Part shown: positions 14,123 to 21,345 of the stretch, one piece after another
How positions within the stretch are numbered: the stretch's first letter is position 1
Layout: the number at the start of each line of letters is the position of its first letter
Virus record (IMG/VR): IMGVR_UViG_3300032229_000114
Span: 1-28,358 of that record
Reading direction: 5' to 3' (one strand)
DNA: 28,358 nt
DNA from: a virus
Notes under the pieces: generated by a model
What the model saw: only the letters and a program-made list of their open reading frames with translations
Databases searched by the model: none
What the model was told of the DNA's origin: nothing
Made by a program: the position numbers and the translations under genes

Positions 14123-14142
14123 TTCGATGACGGCTGTATGTT
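14115..14142 (+). promoter_or_regulatory. Rightward early promoter candidate
   Basis: TTGCAT (14115-14120) and TATGTT (14137-14142) are 16 bases apart, upstream of the first rightward gene. Each matches four of the six consensus bases. The -35 overlaps the right arm of the inverted repeat. Confidence 0.45.
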
Positions 14143-14155
14143 GGTCCTGTTAGCA

Positions 14156-14175
14156 ACGAAGGGAACTTAGAAATG
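14156..14175 (+). repeat. Leader repeat copy 2 (ACGAAGGGAACTTAGAAATG)
   Basis: Twenty bases ending in the ATG of the first rightward gene; 18 of 20 match the copy at 10651-10670 on the other strand. It includes the ribosome-binding site GAAGGGA. Confidence 0.7.
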
Positions 14176-14340
14176 ATTGCAGCAGAATATACCAACGGCA
14201 CAACGCGCATCGCTCCGATGCTCTGGATCACCAAGATTGAGAATGGTCGCCGCGAGTACGTCAATGGCTACCCAGTCACTGGCAAGCGCGAAGCCCGCAA
14301 ACTCGCCCAGACACTCAACGCACAGCCTTGGAACTTCTAA
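14173..14340 (+). CDS. Small hypothetical protein, first rightward gene
   Basis: 55 residues (MIAAEYTNGTTRIAPMLWIT, KIENGRREYVNGYPVTGKRE, then ARKLAQTLNAQPWNF). It has a predicted beta-rich first part and a basic helix. GAAGGGA lies seven bases before the ATG. It opens the recombination operon, and its stop overlaps the next start as TAATG. No family is recognised; first early genes of phages often act on host processes, but nothing shows that here. Confidence 0.75.
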   Translation: MIAAEYTNGTTRIAPMLWITKIENGRREYVNGYPVTGKREARKLAQTLNAQPWNF

Positions 14341-14519
14341 TGGATAACCACCAGATCATCACCGCAATCTTGGACGAAAAAGTCTCCAGCCCTTATGGCG
14401 ATAGATGCTCATTTAAGCTGGGGTATTTGATGGCCCTTTTGGCAAACCTCGCAGACCGCCACCCAGAAGTCGCAAATGACTTGCGCAACCGTTTAAACAC
14501 AGCAGGGGAATTAAACTGA
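14340..14519 (+). CDS. Small hypothetical protein
   Basis: 59 residues (MDNHQIITAILDEKVSSPYG, DRCSFKLGYLMALLANLADR, then HPEVANDLRNRLNTAGELN), helical and soluble. It overlaps the previous stop (TAATG) and the next start (TGATG), so it is translated with the ERF gene. The function is unknown. Confidence 0.7.
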   Translation: MDNHQIITAILDEKVSSPYGDRCSFKLGYLMALLANLADRHPEVANDLRNRLNTAGELN

Positions 14520-15073
14520 TGACCATTTACGCAAAGCTCAACGCTGCCCGCGCAGCCTTCCACCAGATGCCGCTCAAAAAGTCCGGCAAAAACTCGTTCG
14601 CAGGCTACAGCTATTTCGAGCTGGGCGACTTCCTGATCCCTGCGCTCCAAGTGTTTGAAACATATGGCCTTTGCTCGATGGTTTCGTTCACGGCGGATGT
14701 CGCAACGTTAATTATTGTAGATACAGAAAATGGCGACACGATCACGTTCACCAGCCCGATGGCGGAGGCCAACCTCAAGGGGACGCACCCCATTCAGAAC
14801 CTTGGCGCGGTTGAGACATACCAGCGCCGTTACCTCTATATGATTGCGCTTGAGATTGTGGAGCATGACGCAATCGACGCATCCAAGCCAATTGAGACCG
14901 CAGCGCCACAGCCGATCAGCGCAGACCAGCTTGAGAAAATTCAGGACTTGGTGGACGCCACCCAAAGCGACGTTGCCGCCATCTGCAAAAAGCTCAAGGT
15001 CAACAGCCTCAAGCAAATGACGCAAGAGCAATACGAATACGTCACTGGCGTACTTGAGAAGAAGAAGGGATAA
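14519..15073 (+). CDS. erf: ERF-family single-strand annealing recombinase
   Basis: 184 residues. Residues 1-125 match the ERF superfamily: IYAKLNAARAAFHQMPLKKS, FAGYSYFELGDFLIPALQVF, the HPIQNLGAVETYQRRYLY segment (the family's conserved 'G...TYARRY' site), then MIALEIVEHDAID. The last 50 residues are a helical domain after a Pro/Ala linker. ERF proteins anneal complementary single strands during phage recombination and genome circularisation. The partner exonuclease (YqaJ) is the next gene and SSB is further down the same operon, a standard two-component recombination system. Confidence 0.92.
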   Translation: MTIYAKLNAARAAFHQMPLKKSGKNSFAGYSYFELGDFLIPALQVFETYGLCSMVSFTADVATLIIVDTENGDTITFTSPMAEANLKGTHPIQNLGAVETYQRRYLYMIALEIVEHDAIDASKPIETAAPQPISADQLEKIQDLVDATQSDVAAICKKLKVNSLKQMTQEQYEYVTGVLEKKKG

Positions 15074-15077
15074 GAGG

Positions 15078-15686
15078 ATGGAGCAGAGATCACCTGAATG
15101 GTTCGCCGCCCGCTGCGGATCACTTGGCGCAAGCCAGCTTAACGAGGCGCTTGCCACCACCAAAAGCGGCTGGGGAGCGTCCAGAGAGAACCTGAAGAAC
15201 AAGATCATCGCTGAGAGGCTGACAGGGCTTCCCTCAGAGGGTTTCCAAAACGCTGCTAAGTTGTGGGGCGTAGAGCAGGAGGATAACGCCAGAAAAGCCT
15301 ATGAGGCGGCCACTGGGACGTTTGTGGAGGAGATGGGCATCGCCCTGCATCCGACGCTCAAGCACACTCACGCCAGCCCGGATGGCCTTGTCGACGATGA
15401 TGGCCTGATTGAGATTAAGTGCCCCAATACCACCACACACATTGAGACACTGAAGTCGCAGAAGGTTCCTACCAAATATATGAACCAGATGCTCTGGCAG
15501 ATGCGCTGCACTGACCGGAAGTGGTGCGACTTCGTTTCGTTTGACCCTCGCCTGCCTGAGAACCTGCAGCTTTTCGTGAAGCGGGTTGAGCGCGACGATG
15601 ATGCAATCCTTGCTCTTGAGACAAAGGTTGCTGAATTTCTGGAAGAGGTCGAGCAGGAGATTGCTGACCTAAACGAGAGGTTTTGA
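15078..15686 (+). CDS. YqaJ-family viral exonuclease
   Basis: 202 residues from MEQRSPEWFAARCGSLGASQ; AAGGGA seven bases upstream supports this start over one eight codons earlier. The 'R...W...R...ITAS' type opening, E67 in WGVEQEDNARKAYE, D102 in SPDGLV, and E112-x-K114 in GLIEIKCP form the PD-(D/E)XK site of lambda-exonuclease-like YqaJ enzymes. The later MNQMLWQMRCT is also typical. The enzyme resects duplex ends 5' to 3', giving single strands for the ERF annealase encoded just upstream. Confidence 0.93.
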   Translation: MEQRSPEWFAARCGSLGASQLNEALATTKSGWGASRENLKNKIIAERLTGLPSEGFQNAAKLWGVEQEDNARKAYEAATGTFVEEMGIALHPTLKHTHASPDGLVDDDGLIEIKCPNTTTHIETLKSQKVPTKYMNQMLWQMRCTDRKWCDFVSFDPRLPENLQLFVKRVERDDDAILALETKVAEFLEEVEQEIADLNERF

Positions 15687-15687
15687 C

Positions 15688-15906
15688 ATGACACAGAATG
15701 AGATGGTTTTGGGCTGGCTGAAGAAAGCTCCAATCGGACCATTTGAGGCCATGAAGGAATTGGGCATTATGCGTCTGGCAGCACGGGTCAAAGACCTGCG
15801 TGATGACGGCCATAAAATCCAGACGGACTGGAACTATGTGATCGACCGCTATGGCGAGGAGCGTCGAGTGGCGCGGTATGTTTTGAAGGAACTGGCGAAT
15901 GGCTAA
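15688..15906 (+). CDS. Small HTH-domain protein
   Basis: 72 residues. The pattern QNEMVLGWLKKAPIGPFEAM, then ELGIMRLAARVKDLRDDGHK and a beta wing (VIDRYGEERRVARYVL) is a winged helix of the type seen in many phage early operons ('..L..LK.G..I...EA...LG..RL.ARI.DLR..G'). It probably binds DNA as a local regulator or replication accessory. GAGAGG lies seven bases before the ATG. It overlaps the next gene by eight bases. Confidence 0.78.
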   Translation: MTQNEMVLGWLKKAPIGPFEAMKELGIMRLAARVKDLRDDGHKIQTDWNYVIDRYGEERRVARYVLKELANG

Positions 15907-16123
15907 ATTGACATTCAAATGGACGATGCGCGGAGAAGAGGCAAAGCCGAGTAAGGCGGACATTGAAAACCTGAAGGCTGAAAACTTCGTGTTCCAGTTG
16001 GACTTTTTGCAAGACGTTATCTTTGAGGCACAAAAACTTTACGAGGAAACGCAGGCCGCATCTGAGGTTCATTGGCATATGCGCCGGATGGAGAAAATGA
16101 ATGGCACTTCCACAACGCATTAA
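15899..16123 (+). CDS. Small hypothetical protein
   Basis: 74 residues, starting MAKLTFKWTMRGEEAKPSKA and continuing as one long helix (FVFQLDFLQDVIFEAQKLYE, then ASEVHWHMRRMEKM). It overlaps the HTH gene by eight bases and the HNH-like gene by 23. No family is recognised. Its place between recombination genes suggests a DNA-metabolism accessory role. Confidence 0.65.
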   Translation: MAKLTFKWTMRGEEAKPSKADIENLKAENFVFQLDFLQDVIFEAQKLYEETQAASEVHWHMRRMEKMNGTSTTH

Positions 16124-16442
16124 GTCCAAGTCTGATAAGGCTGAGCGTGGCAAGAGAAGCCCAGCACATCGCTCTTGGGTACGGGGTTTCGCTTGTTCGG
16201 CCTGCGGATCGACTGAGGCAATCGAAGTCGCACACGTTCGCCGGGGAACAGATGGCGGAATGGGCATCAAACCCAGCGACAGATGGACAATCAGCCTGTG
16301 CAAATCCTGCCACGCTCAACAGCACCAGCAGGGAGAAGAAACATTTGAAAAGTGCCACGGTATTGATATGAAGGCGCTGGCGATGGAGTTTTTCAAAGCC
16401 AGCCCGCATCGGCAGAAGTTAGAAACCAGAGAAGGAGATTAG
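16101..16442 (+). CDS. HNH/zinc-finger nuclease-like protein (DUF968-like)
   Basis: 113 residues. A CSACGS knuckle near residue 32 is followed by IEVAHVRRGTDGGMGIKPSD, then ISLCKSCHAQQHQQGEETF. The C-x2-C...H...GMG.KPSD...LC..CH...H..GE pattern is that of small HNH-type phage recombination nucleases related to DUF968 and NinG/Ref-like proteins. The two CxxC-like pairs would bind zinc, and the His in AHVRRG and the His pair in CHAQQH would form the active site. GGAG lies upstream of the ATG. Its place before NinB agrees with a branch-processing role. Confidence 0.78.
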   Translation: MALPQRIKSKSDKAERGKRSPAHRSWVRGFACSACGSTEAIEVAHVRRGTDGGMGIKPSDRWTISLCKSCHAQQHQQGEETFEKCHGIDMKALAMEFFKASPHRQKLETREGD

Positions 16443-16445
16443 AAA

Positions 16446-16829
16446 ATGACACAGGTTGTCCACCTGCGGGGAAAATACCAAAGGGAACTTTCCAAACAAC
16501 TGATCGACAAAGCGCCGGATAATGCCGTCGTGCGGATCAGCCCTGAGCGCAGAAGCGACGACCAGAACGCAAAAATGTGGGCGATGATCTCTGACGTAAG
16601 CAGAGCAAAGCCCGAAGGCCGAGTGCATATCCCAGAAGTTTGGAAGTGCATTTTTATGGCCGCCTGTGGTCACGAAGTGGCATTTGAAAACGGCTTGGAC
16701 GGGAGGCCATTCCCCATTGGGTTTCACTCCTCCAAGCTGACCAAGGCTCAGATGTCAGACCTTATCGAAAGCATCGCCGCGTATGGAACAATGCACGGCG
16801 TCCAATGGAGTTATGATAATTATGAGTAA
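16446..16829 (+). CDS. ninB: NinB-like recombination protein
   Basis: 127 residues. VRISPERRSDDQNAKMWAMI is the hallmark NinB motif ('R...Q...W....D'), followed by EVWKCIFMAACGHEV and PFPIGFHSSKLTKAQMSDLI, then ESIAAYGTMHGVQW. NinB (Orf of lambda) binds single-stranded DNA and SSB and mediates loading in recombination. A strong GGAG lies eight bases before the ATG. It is the third recombination function in this operon and overlaps the next gene by eight bases. Confidence 0.93.
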   Translation: MTQVVHLRGKYQRELSKQLIDKAPDNAVVRISPERRSDDQNAKMWAMISDVSRAKPEGRVHIPEVWKCIFMAACGHEVAFENGLDGRPFPIGFHSSKLTKAQMSDLIESIAAYGTMHGVQWSYDNYE

Positions 16830-17058
16830 CATGGTTGCAGCCGACGAACTTCGGCTTTTGATTGAGCGTATTGAAAATCTTGAAACAGAAAAGAAAGGCA
16901 TTTCGGACGACATCCGCGATGTGTATTCCGAAGCCAAGGCACGGGGTTATGACGCCAAGATTATGCGTCAGATCATCAAGCTGCGGGCGATGGAAACCCA
17001 CGAGCGTCAGGAATGGGAAGCCGTTCTGGACACCTACACCGCAGCGTTGGGAATGTAA
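16822..17058 (+). CDS. GapR-like DUF2312 nucleoid protein
   Basis: 78 residues from MSNMVAADELRLLIERIENL. The pattern ADELRLLIERIE.LE.EK, DDIRDVYSEAKARGYD, then KIMRQIIKLRAMETHERQEW and DTYTAALGM matches DUF2312/GapR closely along its whole length. In Caulobacter, GapR is a helical, overtwisted-DNA-binding protein that aids replication. A phage copy could help replication fork progress or replace the host protein. Because the family is largely alphaproteobacterial, this is a main clue to the host. ATGs at 16813 and 16831 are alternative starts. Confidence 0.88.
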   Translation: MSNMVAADELRLLIERIENLETEKKGISDDIRDVYSEAKARGYDAKIMRQIIKLRAMETHERQEWEAVLDTYTAALGM

Positions 17059-17059
17059 G

Positions 17060-17437
17060 ATGCAGAAAGTGTTCATTACAGGCGCTCTGGGCCGCGATGC
17101 AGAGCTTAAAGCCACACAGGGAGGTGACGAGGTTCTGACGTTCCCTGTTGGCGTCTCACAAGGCTTTGGCGACAAGAAGACGACCAACTGGTTCCGTTGC
17201 TCTCTCTGGGGCAAGCGCGCCCGGTCATTGCAGCCCTATCTGCTCAAGGGCGTAAAGGTCACTGCAGTTGGGTCGCTGGCTATCGGTGAGTATGAAGGCA
17301 AGGCGCAATTCAACGTGTCAGTCGACGAAGTTGAGTTTATGTCACGCGCTGACAATGCCAAGCAGCCGACGGCGCACGATACGGCCAAGCAGAATGGCTA
17401 TCAGCCTGATCTTGATGACACGGACTTGCCGTTTTGA
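17060..17437 (+). CDS. ssb: Single-stranded DNA-binding protein
   Basis: 125 residues. The OB fold is visible: VFITGALGRDAELKATQGGD, VLTFPVGVSQGF, TTNWFRCSLWGKRARSLQPY and LKGVKVTAVGSLAIGEYEGK. The C-terminal tail is acidic and ends DDTDLPF, like the DDIPF tail that recruits partner proteins. It coats single strands during replication and recombination with the ERF and exonuclease proteins of the same operon. The ATG lies one base after the stop of the GapR-like gene. The ribosome-binding site is weak (GGGAA), so translation is probably coupled. Confidence 0.94.
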   Translation: MQKVFITGALGRDAELKATQGGDEVLTFPVGVSQGFGDKKTTNWFRCSLWGKRARSLQPYLLKGVKVTAVGSLAIGEYEGKAQFNVSVDEVEFMSRADNAKQPTAHDTAKQNGYQPDLDDTDLPF

Positions 17438-17451
17438 GGATGGAGGATGAC

Positions 17452-17664
17452 ATGAGCGCATTGCTACCAATGGCCCGTGAGATTGTCGCAAAAGCCTATC
17501 GCACAGGCTCTGTTGTGTATCGCGGCATCATTGGCGGGCAGTGGGACCGTGGAGAAGCGGTCCAGAATGCCGTGAAGGAACTTGTCAACGCTGGTGGGCC
17601 TTACCCAAAGCTGCCAGAGGAGCGAGAGCCAGAGCGGCCTGTTAACGCTATTGACGATGAGTGA
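17452..17664 (+). CDS. Small hypothetical protein, last rightward gene
   Basis: 70 residues from MSALLPMAREIVAKAYRTGS. GGAGG five bases before this ATG decides the start over earlier in-frame ATG and TTG codons. The middle (VVYRGIIGGQWDRGEAVQNA) and an acidic, Pro-rich end are the visible features. No family is recognised. It is the last gene before the hairpin at 17669. Confidence 0.7.
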   Translation: MSALLPMAREIVAKAYRTGSVVYRGIIGGQWDRGEAVQNAVKELVNAGGPYPKLPEEREPERPVNAIDDE

Positions 17665-17668
17665 GGGG

Positions 17669-17695
17669 ACGGGGGCAGCTAATAACTGCTCCCGT
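17669..17695. terminator. Convergent hairpin, likely bidirectional terminator
   Basis: A stem GGGGGCAG / CTGCTCCC (17671-17678 with 17686-17693, one G-T pair in this reading), extended by two more pairs, encloses the loop CTAATAA. No T-run follows on either strand, so it may be a weak or protein-assisted terminator. It separates the rightward operon from the end of the leftward late block and touches the stop codon of the basic 39-residue gene. Confidence 0.55.
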
Positions 17696-17814
17696 TATCT
17701 CATGTGCGAACGCGGACCCAACTTCTTACGATGACGCAACCCAGCAGGGGAATGACGGCGCTTCTTGCGCTGCTGTGGCTGCCAAGCCTGTTCTTTGGGT
17801 GCCTTCTTAGCCAT
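17695..17814 (-). CDS. Tiny strongly basic protein
   Basis: 39 residues (MAKKAPKEQAWQPQQRKKRR, then HSPAGLRHRKKLGPRSHMR). About a third of the residues are Arg or Lys. The ATG overlaps the upstream stop as TAATG, so it is the last cistron of the late block. A basic peptide at the end of a virion-protein operon could be packaged with the DNA; this is only a guess. Confidence 0.65.
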   Translation of the reverse strand: MAKKAPKEQAWQPQQRKKRRHSPAGLRHRKKLGPRSHMR

Positions 17815-18320
17815 TAGAGCAATCCATCCAAGATACCGGGCAGCTTGTTTTTGGGTTTACGCTTCTTTTTGCTACCCGTGCCGATCTTCGCCAGCAGAGA
17901 TGCGAAGTTCTCTTCTGTAGCGCCTTCAACGTCAAAATCAGGCGCTTCAGGGATGTCGACGCCTTTTGCCTCTGCGGGGGCAATGTTGACCGTCTCAGGA
18001 GCTTTCACGGCAGGCTTTGGAGCCTTTGGTGCCGAATAGGCAATGTGCCAGTGATCACCTGTGGCGTGTTTAGAGCGGCCCTTGCCGACCTCTTCAAGCG
18101 CCTCAACAATATCAATCCCAGCGTCTTTAAAAGCCCCTCTGACAGAACTTAGGTAATCCTTGAACTTCACGCCGGGGATCGGAGCGATGTCAATTGCCCT
18201 GCCGATGTTGTGATACGAACGCGGGTTCTTGCGGCCAAGCGCACTTGTCGGTGAACGCTTGGTGCTAGTTACCCGTGCCGTAGGAAACAGCGACTTAACG
18301 AGGTTGACTGCATCAGACAT
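17814..18320 (-). CDS. M15-type peptidase (virion peptidoglycan hydrolase)
   Basis: 168 residues. Residues 25-95 show the peptidase M15 / D-Ala-D-Ala carboxypeptidase-like zinc site: SYHNIGRAIDIAP (H37, D44) and GDHWHIAY (H90, H92). Residues 100-168 are a Pro/Ala-rich linker and a basic tail (GSKKKRKPKNKL). In this site, beside internal virion proteins, it is more likely a virion-carried cell-wall opener used during infection than the lysis enzyme, since a separate endolysin is encoded at 26526-27140. TAATG joins it to the gene upstream. Confidence 0.85.
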   Translation of the reverse strand: MSDAVNLVKSLFPTARVTSTKRSPTSALGRKNPRSYHNIGRAIDIAPIPGVKFKDYLSSVRGAFKDAGIDIVEALEEVGKGRSKHATGDHWHIAYSAPKAPKPAVKAPETVNIAPAEAKGVDIPEAPDFDVEGATEENFASLLAKIGTGSKKKRKPKNKLPGILDGLL

Positions 18321-20053
18321 TAGCGGCCACCAGCATAAATGTTGACAAGCGCCTGCTGCTCAGGGGTCAGCATCGAAGGACGATTTCCAAGACCCTGCTC
18401 TGGCTGAGATATTAGTGCGGACGATGTTGCCGGAGAAACAGCGCCACGCCATGCCGTCCCAAGCATTTGGGCTGGCTTACTTGGGGTACGGCCAAGAATT
18501 TTAGCAATCGCCTTGCGTCCTGCGGGGGTGTACGGAGCAGCAATCAGCGCAATCGCCGACAACTGAGAGGGTGAAATATCAACTCCCTCATATCCCATGT
18601 TCTGAGCGATTTCGTTGCCAACAGCGCCCAACGATCCAACCGCCCCAAGAATGGCTGAGTTACGCAGCAAACGGCCAGACGTGCCACTATCTGGCAAACG
18701 CGATGGGAGGAGACGGCCAGCCCTCGCAAGATCAGCCAATGGACCTTGACGCTGCCCTTTTGCGAATGATGCCACAGCCCTATCAAGAGACTGCGGTGTC
18801 AAAGCCCCACCAGCCCCAGCAGTCGCTTTCTGCAAGCGAATTTCCTGCGCCCATCCCTTATTGAGGTTTCTTAGCTCTTTTGCCTTTGCCGGGTTTTGGG
18901 CTGCCAGATTGTCGAGTAATTTGCCACGCAACTTCATCACGCCAACACCAATTCGACGCCTGAAGGGGTCTGTGTCCTTCATCATTGTGCTTCCGAGGTC
19001 ACCAAGATTGCTAACAGCAGCTTGCAAATTCTGGCCATTAATCTCGCCGCTGGCATCCATCAGATTTGAAATGTTATCCTTGAAGGCAGCATTCCAATCA
19101 TTGATGAGTTCTGTTCGGCTTGATGGGATGTTCAAACTTTTCAGCACATCTCCAGCATCGTTAACAAACTTGCTCGTGACGCTAAAATTGAGCGACGGGA
19201 CAAGATTGTTATATGCGTTGCTAAGTTCCTTCTTTACCCAGCCAACAGCCTCTTCACCACTCAATTCCTTCGGAACGGTCTTTCCAATAGCCTTTGCGGC
19301 GCGATTTAATGCTGCTTGGCCGTACTCATTAATTGTTCCCTCACGGGAGAGTTGGATCAAATCCCCAACAACAGGAATGTTAGTCGCAGCCTCCTCAAGG
19401 AGAGAAACTCCGCGCCCAGCGATAGTGTTACCCTCCCGCGCTATCATTCCAATAGTGGGATAAATGTTCTCCCGCAGAAGCGACTTAAGAGCGTTAGAGG
19501 CTTCTGGAGCAATAAAGTTTCCAACCAAGTTTGCAGCAGGCTGCAGCGCCCCACCAAATGCAGCCCCGGAGCCGACATCCGACAGAAACTCAGGTAGCTC
19601 ATTTGCGCGTGATAAAAGCGCACTAGAAAGTCCTCCACCAACAGCGGCCTGCGCTATGGTTGCAGGGGCGGTCACAGCCCTGACTGGAAGCATGGCCGCC
19701 GTACCACCAACATTGCCAATCACCTGCCCAACAGTTGACGTATTTCTGCCACGCTCAAGGTCAGTTTGCGTCAATGTCTCCGTCGCAGACGGCAGCCCAA
19801 GGGCCGCGCCAAGGCGATTAATTCCAGCAACGCCGGGGAGTTGTGACTGCTCAAGACGCGCCGCCAAAATATCCAAAGGCTCCCTTGCGCCGAGAACAAC
19901 GCCCTGAGAAATGCTATCGCTTTTTTCAGGCAATGGGGTTTCTTCTGAAATAACCCCAAGCTGCTTTTTCACAACATAATCAATAACTTGCGGGTCAATT
20001 CCCTCCGCAAACTCAAGAACTGTTCCGTCTGGGAGGACTGCTCTCGTCGTCAT
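18320..20053 (-). CDS. Putative internal virion / DNA-ejection protein
   Basis: 577 residues. It starts with TRAVLPDGTVLEFAEGIDPQ, then has an Ala/Gly-rich hydrophobic stretch (about residues 105-190: VIGNVGGTAAMLPVRAVTAP, GGGLSSALL) and long helices to residue 430. A second hydrophobic patch lies near residue 470-520, and the protein ends LTPEQQALVNIYAGGR. Long helical proteins with membrane-active patches are typical of podoviral ejection proteins, which form a channel across the cell envelope. Its ATG overlaps the previous stop as ATGA. The identity is by composition and location, not by a named family. Confidence 0.75.
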   Translation of the reverse strand: MTTRAVLPDGTVLEFAEGIDPQVIDYVVKKQLGVISEETPLPEKSDSISQGVVLGAREPLDILAARLEQSQLPGVAGINRLGAALGLPSATETLTQTDLERGRNTSTVGQVIGNVGGTAAMLPVRAVTAPATIAQAAVGGGLSSALLSRANELPEFLSDVGSGAAFGGALQPAANLVGNFIAPEASNALKSLLRENIYPTIGMIAREGNTIAGRGVSLLEEAATNIPVVGDLIQLSREGTINEYGQAALNRAAKAIGKTVPKELSGEEAVGWVKKELSNAYNNLVPSLNFSVTSKFVNDAGDVLKSLNIPSSRTELINDWNAAFKDNISNLMDASGEINGQNLQAAVSNLGDLGSTMMKDTDPFRRRIGVGVMKLRGKLLDNLAAQNPAKAKELRNLNKGWAQEIRLQKATAGAGGALTPQSLDRAVASFAKGQRQGPLADLARAGRLLPSRLPDSGTSGRLLRNSAILGAVGSLGAVGNEIAQNMGYEGVDISPSQLSAIALIAAPYTPAGRKAIAKILGRTPSKPAQMLGTAWRGAVSPATSSALISQPEQGLGNRPSMLTPEQQALVNIYAGGR

Positions 20054-20727
20054 TTGATGCGGTTTCCATTCTTATCAAAATAAAGCGTTTTCGGGGCCTT
20101 CATGCCCATCATCGCCTTTGCTTGATTAATCTTTGGTGTTCCGGGTTTCACATCGCCAATGCGGCCCTGAAGATAGCCAACCCTGTCATTTACAAGGTTT
20201 TCAAGGCCCAAAACTTTTTCTTCGATAACACTGTCACTATCGTCCGCAGAAGGCTTAAATGCCTCAAGTTTTTGGGCAAACTCCATGCGATCCTGAGCGC
20301 CCTCTCCAGCAACGCGAGTTAGGCGAGAGCCAAGGCTATAAAGTTGGCTGGCTGCAGTTGTGAAACGGCGCACGTCATTTGCAATAGGGTCGGCCTTGAA
20401 CGCTCCGGGAAAATATTCCCGCGCAACGCGCCACGGCTCTTGGCCCTTCATTGACTTATTATAAAGCTCCTTGACCCGATTGATCTGGCTTTGAATTGAT
20501 TTTGTAATCGACAGGTCGGCTGTCAATTCCTGATAAATCTGCTGCGTAGGAATTTTAGCAGTCGCTGCGGCAGTGGACGCCTCAGTGCTTGGCTTCAAAC
20601 CAGCTTTTACAGTTTCAGTTGCAGTTGCTTCAGCGCGAGCAACATCACCACGAAAACCCGGAGTTTTTTCTGTGGAGACAGGAGGCTGATCCCATTGGAT
20701 TGCCCCAAGATCAAGACGATCAGGCAT
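20050..20727 (-). CDS. Putative internal virion protein with FDxxGNxI tail
   Basis: 225 residues. After a disordered, Ala/Thr-rich N-terminus come helices (DLSITKSIQSQINRVKELYN, then RVAREYFPGAFKADPIANDV and SADDSDSVIEEKVLGLENLV). The last residues read LYFDKNGNRIK. The gene before it in the operon also ends in a 'FD..GN.I' motif. It is probably a minor virion protein working with the 577-residue neighbour. No family is recognised. Confidence 0.72.
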   Translation of the reverse strand: MPDRLDLGAIQWDQPPVSTEKTPGFRGDVARAEATATETVKAGLKPSTEASTAAATAKIPTQQIYQELTADLSITKSIQSQINRVKELYNKSMKGQEPWRVAREYFPGAFKADPIANDVRRFTTAASQLYSLGSRLTRVAGEGAQDRMEFAQKLEAFKPSADDSDSVIEEKVLGLENLVNDRVGYLQGRIGDVKPGTPKINQAKAMMGMKAPKTLYFDKNGNRIK

Positions 20728-21343
20728 TTATTGGGTTTCCTTCTACATCAAAACGACGCTGCGTTCCATCGCGATAGCTCACAACTTTATCGCCATTAGA
20801 ATATTCAGTGACGGTGCTGCCGTCGCTCATTTTTCCAGAGCGAGTTGGAACCGGCCTATCTTCTGGAACAAATCTTCTAAGCTCCTCAGACCATTGGCCC
20901 AAGCCTCTCGACTTAAACTGGTCAGCAGCAATTTTATTAATTGTGTCCATATCCGCGACCTGAAGAAACTGCTTTCTTCGTGGATCAGTCTCTGCGCTAA
21001 TCAATTCTTGGCGGTATTGTTCGGCCTGCGCCTGACGCTGTGCGGCCTTGCGAAGCTCCTGAACTTGCAGTGCGCCCTGAACTTGCTGCAACTTCTGCTG
21101 CTGGATGCCCTGCATGACCTGCTGTGGGCTGGTCTGGCTCCCACGGGAAACAGACTTGAGCAGCGCGCCAAGTGCTGACAGCTTTTCACCACCACTGAGC
21201 GTCCCGCCAAGATTGCCGCTCATGATCTGCAAGAGGCGATTGGTTAGGTCTGCACTGCCAGAAGATGGAGCCTCTGGAGCAGCGCCAGAAATATCACTTG
21301 GGACAGGCTGCCCCGGCTTCCATGTAAATGGGTTATATGCCAT
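20720..21343 (-). CDS. Putative internal virion protein, Gln-rich coiled coil
   Basis: 207 residues. The N-terminus (MAYNPFTWKPGQPVPSDISG) is Pro/Ser/Ala-rich and disordered. Residues 70-125 are a Gln-rich helix (QQVMQGIQQQKLQQVQGALQ). The C-terminal 60 residues are predicted beta, ending YRDGTQRRFDVEGNPINA. It overlaps the downstream gene by eight bases and follows the 299-residue protein. It shares composition and the end motif with its neighbour and is likely part of the same ejection apparatus. No family is recognised. Confidence 0.72.
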   Translation of the reverse strand: MAYNPFTWKPGQPVPSDISGAAPEAPSSGSADLTNRLLQIMSGNLGGTLSGGEKLSALGALLKSVSRGSQTSPQQVMQGIQQQKLQQVQGALQVQELRKAAQRQAQAEQYRQELISAETDPRRKQFLQVADMDTINKIAADQFKSRGLGQWSEELRRFVPEDRPVPTRSGKMSDGSTVTEYSNGDKVVSYRDGTQRRFDVEGNPINA

Positions 21344-21345
21344 AA

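Noticed and set aside
15788-16303. 171-codon minus-strand frame across the HTH and HNH-like genes
   Set aside because: The plus-strand genes here have ribosome-binding sites, overlaps and family motifs; the antisense product has none.
18861-19463. 200-codon plus-strand frame
   Set aside because: Antisense to the 577-residue virion protein gene; no start signal and no recognised motif.
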